From positions 1-10,192 of the forward strand of contig CAKZJM010000257.1 of NCBI GenBank assembly GCA_936943315.1: DNA of 10,192 bases, read 5' to 3'. Below, in pieces: positions 5,150-10,192 of the stretch. The notes beneath the pieces were generated by a model, which was not told where the DNA came from, ran no database searches, and saw only the letters and a program-made list of their open reading frames with translations. A program made the position numbers and the translations under genes. Every line of letters begins with the position of its first letter. The stretch's first letter is position 1. The stretch comes from an uncultured Methylophilus sp. GTDB lineage: Bacteria; Pseudomonadota; Gammaproteobacteria; Burkholderiales; Methylophilaceae.

Positions 5150-6829
5150 CTAGATGATTGAATGCGATGATTTTCCAGCATTTAATGTCTGCGCAATATG
5201 ATCTGCAAGCCGCAGGCTCATGGCAACAATGGTCAGGGTGGGGTTGGCCTGACTGCTGGTAGGGAAAACAGATGCGCTGGCAATGTAAAGATTATCTACA
5301 TTATGGAGTTTGCAATTCACGTCCACCACGGATGTTTCAGGGTTTGTTCCCATTCGGGTCGTGCCAATGTGGTGACCACCATAAGCCCCAAACCTTGTCA
5401 GGTCTTCTTCGAGTTTATCATCATCGAACTCGAAAGTTGCCAATCCGCTTTGATTGATTTCCTGCACAAACAGTTTAAGTGATCGGCGTATTGACTCTAT
5501 GTCTTCGGGCATATATTTCCAGTCTACTTTAACCTTGCGCATGCCGAGCTCATCTGTCTCGTTAATCAGTGTAATACGGCTATCCGGGTTTGGATATTGC
5601 TCTCCATGAATTTCAAAAGTGAACTGGTTGCTTTTGTTATTTAAAATCACTGAAGGGAACTTGCGTTTTGCCAATGTTCTCTTGGTGATCCAGTGATATA
5701 AAAACTTAATAGTATCAATGGGATCCAGAATAATGTTGGCAAAATGTTTCAAGTAAATCCCCAGGCTGGAATTGCCATCTTTGAGGCGCTTGCCATATTC
5801 ATAACTGATGAAATTCTTAGCCAGAAATAAGCCTGATAACACACCAATTTTGTGGGATGGGTCCACAATTTTTGGAAAGTGCAGCCTGGCCACCATATTG
5901 CCTGCCTTAATTTTCTTTTGAGTTTCAGCCGTTAAAGCAAAACGGCGACGGCAGTAAATACCCTCAGGGGATATCTCATAGCCATGACGGACAACGTTCG
6001 TAGGACCTTTCACCGTCAATTTGCCTAGGTTTCCAGCTATATGACACTGATAATAACGGCCTACCAAGTCATGCTCGTTACCAATGCCGTTCTTGCAGAC
6101 ATCATTAGAATTGAGCAACAGCCTGGTTGTTTCTATGCCTCCGGTCGCTAGGATGATCTTTTTAGCGCGTACCATGGCCTTAACACCCTGCAGGCTTGCA
6201 ATATCGAGATGGTCGACATGATTACCTGTCTGGTTCAGCCGGATGCCAGTGCAGTTGGCCCCAAGCAGGATGTCGATGTCTTTGGCGACTAACAGCCGCT
6301 GTTTGTAGCGATCACCTACATTAGTGGGGCAGGAGAAACGTTCCAGATTATTGGTTTTGACAATGTCACTTTTAAATCCCTTGATAGCGGCATGTGCATC
6401 GGCGTCAAATACTTTGTCGGCATCGTATTCATACATCCCTGCCTCAAGTAGCTGATTGGCTTTTTGATAATAGGGAGCAAGATCCTGATACTTTAGCGGC
6501 CATCCGCTGTGTGGCACATAATCCCGTTGCTCAAAATCAATGGGATCGAAAGGCATGCAACGCCCACCCCAAATTGTTGTAGAACCGCCAAACCGCCGCT
6601 GACGATATTTATCGGGCGGACTATGCAGCTTTTCATCTGCAACTTCGCCGGCATATAAATGCTGAGTCTTATCATCTGCAAATTCAAAGCCTGACTCCAG
6701 GAGTAATATTTTTAGGCCCCGACCGGAAAGTGCCAGCGCTTGTGAGATGCCTGCTGCACCTGCACCAATAATACAAATATCTGCTTCAATGACGGAACCG
6801 GAGGGCAGGTTATTTAAAATGCTAATCAT
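5150..6829 (-). CDS. GMC-family FAD-dependent oxidoreductase
   Basis: The 559-residue protein belongs to the glucose-methanol-choline oxidoreductase family, which oxidises alcohol groups, often on sugars, using FAD. The ADP-binding beta-alpha-beta fold is at 15-46, with GAGAAG at 22-27 and Glu45 placed to hold the adenosine ribose. GGSTTIWGG and the GWPLKYQDLAPYY region fit the flavin-covering segment. Near the C-terminus, GGHHIGTTRMG supplies His486/His487, and SSQANPTLT supplies Asn529, the expected catalytic His-Asn pair. The ending resembles sugar dehydrogenases of the fructose/gluconate/glucoside dehydrogenase branch more than choline dehydrogenases, judged from memory. No signal peptide or twin-arginine motif is visible, so it is probably cytoplasmic. 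The ATG at 6829 is preceded by an in-frame stop and has no good Shine-Dalgarno. It is the first gene of the minus-strand unit. The substrate is unknown. Confidence 0.88.
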   Translation of the reverse strand: MISILNNLPSGSVIEADICIIGAGAAGISQALALSGRGLKILLLESGFEFADDKTQHLYAGEVADEKLHSPPDKYRQRRFGGSTTIWGGRCMPFDPIDFEQRDYVPHSGWPLKYQDLAPYYQKANQLLEAGMYEYDADKVFDADAHAAIKGFKSDIVKTNNLERFSCPTNVGDRYKQRLLVAKDIDILLGANCTGIRLNQTGNHVDHLDIASLQGVKAMVRAKKIILATGGIETTRLLLNSNDVCKNGIGNEHDLVGRYYQCHIAGNLGKLTVKGPTNVVRHGYEISPEGIYCRRRFALTAETQKKIKAGNMVARLHFPKIVDPSHKIGVLSGLFLAKNFISYEYGKRLKDGNSSLGIYLKHFANIILDPIDTIKFLYHWITKRTLAKRKFPSVILNNKSNQFTFEIHGEQYPNPDSRITLINETDELGMRKVKVDWKYMPEDIESIRRSLKLFVQEINQSGLATFEFDDDKLEEDLTRFGAYGGHHIGTTRMGTNPETSVVDVNCKLHNVDNLYIASASVFPTSSQANPTLTIVAMSLRLADHIAQTLNAGKSSHSII

Positions 6830-7078
6830 ATTTTTGTTAAATCACTTAAAAAAATTCACAAATAAGCGTTATTATTGAAACTGTAGATGAGGTGTAAGTA
6901 CGTGGCGTTAGCCGAGAAGTAGGTTAAATGTCTTATATCGCATAATCCTTATGGGTTATACCATATCACACACGTTCTTTATTTATTCATATGCGACTGA
7001 AAAAATAATCATAAATTTTTACGTAAACTGCGTAATTGTTCACAAACATAATTAACCTCATAAAGTCCCAGGCTGTTT
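6830..7078. promoter_or_regulatory. AT-rich divergent promoter region between the GMC and GT26 genes
   Basis: This 249-base spacer separates two divergently transcribed gene sets and must hold promoters for both. A possible extended -10 element for the minus strand, TGGTATAAC, reads from 6963 down to 6955. It would give an untranslated leader of about 120 bases but has no matching -35. On the plus side the inverted repeat TTACG/CGTAA (7019-7023 and 7031-7035) is a possible operator. TTGTTC (7037-7042) spaced from CATAAA (7059-7064) is a weak promoter candidate. None is strong, which would suit regulated promoters. Confidence 0.4.
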
Positions 7079-7840
7079 ATGTCAAATACCATACAAATGT
7101 TCGGAATCACCATTCACAAATTTTCGATGAATGATGCCATTGATGTATTACAGGAGTGGCTGCAATTTGGTAGTGCAGACTGTAAATATGTCGTTACCCC
7201 GAATGTAGATCACATCGTACAACTCGAAAAAAATGCTGCTTTCAAACAGGCGTATGATCATGCCTCTATGGTGGTGGCGGATGGCAAGCCTGTCGTGTTA
7301 GCCTCGAAGATTTTAGGCAAGGCACTGCCTGAAACCGTACCGGGTAGTGATTTGGTTCCAAATATTTTCGAGCGTTTCCAACAGAAAAAACTTCCTCTAA
7401 AAATATACTTGCTAGGCGCCATGCCCGGAGTAGGTGAGGTAGCGGCCGCTAACATCAAAGCGCAATGGCCTATGGTTGAGGTGGTAGGGATTCTGAGTCC
7501 GGACTTTGGCTTTGAGAAAGACAGCGCTTATTGTGACCGTATCTGCCAATCTGTGGCAGAGGCAAAGGCGGATTTACTGGTCATTGGGTTGGGTGCACCA
7601 AAGCAAGAAATTTGGGTCGATAAGTATGCCCATCAATTGCCGGTCAAAGTCGCACTTTGTGTGGGTGCTACAATTGACTTTCTGGCCGGAAACAAACCCA
7701 GAGCGCCCATGTGGATGCGCAAGTGTGGCCTTGAATGGCTGCATCGAATGGGGTCTGAACCCAAGCGACTGGTAAAAAGATATTTAGTTGATGCCGTTAT
7801 TTTTCCCAAGCTGTTTGTACGAGAGTGGTTGAACAAATAA
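7079..7840 (+). CDS. GT26 glycosyltransferase, WecG/TagA/CpsF family
   Basis: The 253-residue protein belongs to glycosyltransferase family 26, which adds a sugar from a nucleotide sugar to an undecaprenyl-pyrophosphate-linked sugar on the cytoplasmic membrane face. Family landmarks are VTPNVDHIV at 38-46, with Thr40 in the position of the TagA conserved Thr, and ADGKPVV at 67-73, with Asp68 at the position of the proposed catalytic base. PGSDL, GLGAPKQEIW and VGATIDFLAG follow, then the basic C-terminal appendage with EWLHRMGSEPKRLVKRY that helps membrane attachment. Length is typical. Family members transfer ManNAc (TagA), ManNAcA (WecG) or glucose (GumM of xanthan synthesis). With Ugd, GalE and a ManC-type gene following, a GumM-like role in EPS repeat-unit assembly is more likely than a WecG role. 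The ATG is preceded by a weak AGG. It leads the plus-strand run, 47 bases before ugd. Confidence 0.9.
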   Translation: MSNTIQMFGITIHKFSMNDAIDVLQEWLQFGSADCKYVVTPNVDHIVQLEKNAAFKQAYDHASMVVADGKPVVLASKILGKALPETVPGSDLVPNIFERFQQKKLPLKIYLLGAMPGVGEVAAANIKAQWPMVEVVGILSPDFGFEKDSAYCDRICQSVAEAKADLLVIGLGAPKQEIWVDKYAHQLPVKVALCVGATIDFLAGNKPRAPMWMRKCGLEWLHRMGSEPKRLVKRYLVDAVIFPKLFVREWLNK

Positions 7841-7876
7841 TTGAGCGTCACAAAAAGATTTAGTTTAGAAATAATG

Positions 7877-7882
7877 AAGGAG
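7877..7882 (+). promoter_or_regulatory. Ribosome binding site that fixes the GTG start of ugd
   Basis: AAGGAG lies five bases before the GTG at 7888. The next residues (KIAIAGTGYVG) align with the N-terminus of E. coli Ugd as remembered, confirming GTG initiation. Confidence 0.75.
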
Positions 7883-7887
7883 CCGCT

Positions 7888-9054
7888 GTGAAGATTGCAA
7901 TTGCTGGTACAGGATATGTAGGTTTGTCGTTGGCCGTGTTATTGGCACAAAAAAATGAAGTGGTTGCATTGGACATCGTACCTGAAAAAGTCGCGCTGCT
8001 TAACCAAAAGAAATCACCGATTGTTGATCGCGAAATTGAAGACTTTTTAGCAAATAAACCTTTAAACTTTAAAGCGACTACCGATAAAAATGAGGCATAT
8101 AAAGACGCTGAATTTGTCGTGATTGCCACTCCAACGGATTACGATGCAGAAACCAACTACTTCAATACAAAATCTGTAGAAGCAGTGATCAAGGATGTGA
8201 TGGCCATTAATCCACAGGCGGTGATGGTCATTAAATCTACGATTCCTGTTGGTTATACGGAAAAAATTCGCGCAGAACTCAATTGCAACAACCTTATTTT
8301 CTCCCCTGAGTTTTTACGCGAAGGCAAAGCGCTATACGATAACCTGTATCCTTCACGTATTGTGGTAGGTGAAGTTTCAGATCGTGCACAAAAATTTGCG
8401 AACCTGCTGAAAGAAAACTGCCTCAAGCCCGATGCATCTATTCTTTTGACCAACAGCTCAGAAGCTGAAGCAATCAAACTCTTTGCAAACACCTTCCTGG
8501 CCATGCGTGTTGCATATTTCAATGAGTTAGACACGTACGCAGAGACACATGGCCTGAATACCCGACAGATTATTGAGGGCGTGTGTATGGACCCGCGCAT
8601 TGGCAATCACTACAACAATCCTTCATTCGGCTACGGCGGCTATTGCCTACCAAAAGATACCAAGCAACTATTGGCCAACTACTCGCAAGTGCCTCAAAAC
8701 CTGATTAATGCCATTGTTGACGCGAATACTACTCGTAAAGACTTTGTGGCCATGAGCGTTATTAAAAAGAATCCAAAAGTGGTGGGGATTTATCGTCTGA
8801 TCATGAAGGCTGGTTCCGACAACTTCAGGGCGTCTTCTATTCAGGGCATTATGAAGCGTATCAAGGCGCGCGGCATTGAAGTGGTTGTTTATGAGCCTGT
8901 CCTGGAAGAGTCTGAGTTTTTTCACTCCAAAGTCATTAAAGATCTCAATGAGTTCAAACAAATGTCGGATGTTATTATCGCCAACAGACAGGCTAAAGAA
9001 CTCGCTGACGTGGTGGATAAAGTGTATACCCGCGATTTATTTGGCAGCGATTAA
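7888..9054 (+). CDS. ugd: UDP-glucose 6-dehydrogenase
   Basis: This cytoplasmic enzyme oxidises UDP-glucose with two NAD+ to UDP-glucuronate, the donor of glucuronic acid for acidic polysaccharides. The 388-residue length equals that of E. coli Ugd, and many blocks match it from memory. The N-terminal NAD-binding motif is GTGYVGLS. ATPTDYD, STIPVGYT and FSPEFLREGKALYDNL follow, then EAEAIKLFANT with the conserved Lys, RIGNHYNNPSFGYGGYCLPKD with catalytic Cys253, and the ending VYTRDLFGSD. All three domains (NAD-binding, central helical, UDP-binding) are complete. Translation starts at GTG after a good AAGGAG. It lies 47 bases after the GT26 gene and 17 bases before galE, consistent with one transcript. 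UDP-glucuronate here would make the EPS anionic. The short enterobacterial-type form is distinct from the roughly 430-450-residue form common in many other bacteria. Confidence 0.97.
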   Translation: MKIAIAGTGYVGLSLAVLLAQKNEVVALDIVPEKVALLNQKKSPIVDREIEDFLANKPLNFKATTDKNEAYKDAEFVVIATPTDYDAETNYFNTKSVEAVIKDVMAINPQAVMVIKSTIPVGYTEKIRAELNCNNLIFSPEFLREGKALYDNLYPSRIVVGEVSDRAQKFANLLKENCLKPDASILLTNSSEAEAIKLFANTFLAMRVAYFNELDTYAETHGLNTRQIIEGVCMDPRIGNHYNNPSFGYGGYCLPKDTKQLLANYSQVPQNLINAIVDANTTRKDFVAMSVIKKNPKVVGIYRLIMKAGSDNFRASSIQGIMKRIKARGIEVVVYEPVLEESEFFHSKVIKDLNEFKQMSDVIIANRQAKELADVVDKVYTRDLFGSD

Positions 9055-9071
9055 TCAATTTGGATAGTGCT

Positions 9072-10046
9072 ATGCGAGTCTTAGTGGTGGGCGGAGCCGG
9101 ATATATTGGCTCCCATATGGTGAAAATGTTACTTGGAGCAGGGCATGAAGTCGTCACGCTAGATAACTTATCCAGCGGTCATCGTGATGCCGTATTAGGG
9201 GGTACCTTTATTGAGGGCGACCTGGCAGATATTGATTGCCTGAATAAGGTTTTCGAACAGCACCAGCCAGAAGCGGTGATGCATTTTGCTTCTTACATAC
9301 AAGTTGGTGAATCTGTCCGCAAGCCTGATATTTATTACCGAAACAACGTTACCAATACGCTAAACTTGCTAGAGGTTATGCTGAAGTTCGAGGTAAAGAA
9401 ATTTATCTTTTCGTCGACAGCCGCTGTTTTTGGCGAGCCAGACTATGTGCCTATTGACGAGGCACATCCAACGCGCCCATTGAATCCCTATGGCCGTTCA
9501 AAATGGATGATTGAGCAGGTCCTTTCAGATTACGATACGGCATTTGATCTGCGCTCAGTCTGTTTACGCTACTTTAATGCGGCAGGGGCAGACCCCGAAG
9601 GTCAATTGGGGGAGCGTCATGATCCTGAAACACATTTAATTCCATTAATACTGCAAGCAGCATCTGGGCGCCGTGAACATATTCAGGTGTTTGGGCGAGA
9701 TTACGATACACCTGACGGCACTTGCATCCGTGATTATATTCATATTGTGGATTTGTGTTCCGCGCATCTGGCCGCGTTGGAGTATTTAAATCAAGATGGA
9801 TCCAGTGACCGTTTTAATTTGGGCAATGGCTCCGGTTTTTCAGTACAGCAGGTGATTGATGCAGTACAGAAAGTGTCTGGCAAGCAAGTGTCCGTGATCA
9901 ATGGTCCTAGGCGGGAGGGAGATCCGGCCCGGCTCGTCGCAGATGCTACACGTGCTAAAAAAATATTGTCATGGCAGCCGAACTTTACCGAGTTAGAAAC
10001 CATTGTTTCACATGCCTGGCAATGGGAGCTCAAGCAGCTCCGTTAA
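9072..10046 (+). CDS. galE: UDP-glucose 4-epimerase
   Basis: The enzyme interconverts UDP-glucose and UDP-galactose through a tightly held NAD, supplying galactose for the glycan. The N-terminal NAD motif is GGAGYIG (7-13), followed by DNLSSGH. HFASYIQVGESV matches the family's HFAxxxxVGESV block. Further landmarks are SSTAAVFGEP with catalytic Thr116, the NPYGRSK catalytic pair Tyr140/Lys144, and RYFNAAGADPEGQLGE. GTCIRDYIHIVDL and FNLGNGSGFSV are also typical of GalE. The chosen ATG at 9072 gives 324 residues and places the Rossmann strand directly at the N-terminus, with GGA seven bases upstream. An in-frame TTG at 9060 would add four residues and is less likely. The length is that of the short GalE form seen in many bacteria. 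It follows ugd closely and precedes a GDP-mannose gene by 31 bases, consistent with a sugar-nucleotide supply operon. Confidence 0.95.
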   Translation: MRVLVVGGAGYIGSHMVKMLLGAGHEVVTLDNLSSGHRDAVLGGTFIEGDLADIDCLNKVFEQHQPEAVMHFASYIQVGESVRKPDIYYRNNVTNTLNLLEVMLKFEVKKFIFSSTAAVFGEPDYVPIDEAHPTRPLNPYGRSKWMIEQVLSDYDTAFDLRSVCLRYFNAAGADPEGQLGERHDPETHLIPLILQAASGRREHIQVFGRDYDTPDGTCIRDYIHIVDLCSAHLAALEYLNQDGSSDRFNLGNGSGFSVQQVIDAVQKVSGKQVSVINGPRREGDPARLVADATRAKKILSWQPNFTELETIVSHAWQWELKQLR

Positions 10047-10077
10047 GATTTGAATAAATAGCTTAAGGTTGATAAAA

Positions 10078-10192
10078 ATGAAAATTGTTCCAGTGATTCT
10101 CTCTGGTGGTTCTGGTACCCGTTTATGGCCATTGTCACGTGCGGTATTGCCTAAGCAGCTCCTACCCCTCGTCACGGAAAACACCATGCTAC
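10078..10192 (+). CDS. manC: Mannose-1-phosphate guanylyltransferase, N-terminal fragment
   Basis: Only the first 38 codons are inside the window. They begin MKIVPVILSGGSGTRLWPLS, the nucleotide-binding signature of the ManC/CpsB/AlgA/XanB sugar-nucleotidyltransferases, followed by the PKQ lysine motif at 25-27. These enzymes make GDP-mannose from GTP and mannose 1-phosphate; many also carry a phosphomannose isomerase domain, which cannot be judged here. The ATG has AAGG nine bases upstream and starts 31 bases after galE, so it is probably cotranscribed. A related nucleotidyltransferase with another sugar is possible, but this exact N-terminus is typical of the mannose enzyme. Confidence 0.85.
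   Translation, partial: MKIVPVILSGGSGTRLWPLSRAVLPKQLLPLVTENTML

Noticed and set aside
7506..7775. 89-codon frame overlapping the GT26 gene on the same strand
   Set aside because: It is an out-of-frame shadow; the GT26 motifs lie in the other frame.
8253..8606. 117-codon antisense reading frame inside ugd
   Set aside because: It lies entirely within the highly conserved ugd coding sequence and shows no family motif.
9060..9071. TTG at 9060 as the galE start
   Set aside because: The ATG at 9072 has a GGA at proper spacing and starts right at the Rossmann strand, as in other GalE proteins.

Overview
The window looks like part of an exopolysaccharide (EPS) or surface-glycan locus from a Gram-negative proteobacterium. 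Base composition is moderate (by eye mid-40s % GC in genes, lower between genes). The close likeness of Ugd to the 388-residue enterobacterial enzyme, together with the EPS gene set, would suit a low-GC betaproteobacterium such as a methylotroph of the Methylophilaceae, or a gammaproteobacterium. The taxon is inference; no rRNA or other marker gene is present.

Layout. (1) Bases 1-611 hold the 3' end of a gene whose protein is paralogous to the next complete one. (2) Bases 612-1489 are an 878-base gene-free stretch rich in inverted repeats, probably ending in a long, possibly structured leader. (3) Bases 1490-2977 encode a 495-residue secreted protein of unknown function, the second member of the tandem pair. 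(4) Bases 2978-3197 separate convergent genes and carry three consecutive hairpins. (5) On the minus strand, 6829 down to 3198, lies a tight three-gene unit: GMC flavin oxidoreductase, NAD-dependent epimerase/dehydratase-like SDR, and membrane acyltransferase. (6) Bases 6830-7078 are an AT-rich divergent spacer. (7) On the plus strand from 7079 to the window end is a biosynthetic run: a GT26 (WecG/TagA/CpsF, GumM-type) glycosyltransferase, UDP-glucose 6-dehydrogenase, UDP-glucose 4-epimerase, and the first 38 codons of a mannose-1-phosphate guanylyltransferase.

How the genes fit together. Ugd, GalE and ManC-type enzymes supply UDP-glucuronate, UDP-galactose and GDP-mannose. The GT26 enzyme adds a sugar to an undecaprenyl-linked intermediate. 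The membrane acyltransferase could O-acylate the glycan. The GMC oxidoreductase and SDR could oxidise and re-reduce a sugar or other alcohol, although their substrate is not visible from sequence. The two paralogous exported proteins beside this locus are the least explained genes and could act on, bind or retain the polysaccharide; that role is inferred from position only.

No tRNA, rRNA, CRISPR array, transposase or integrase was seen. The most interesting unexplained material is the secreted paralog pair, the 878-base gap between them with its hairpins and short ribosome-binding-site-preceded reading frames, and the nested inverted repeats at 2999-3148.
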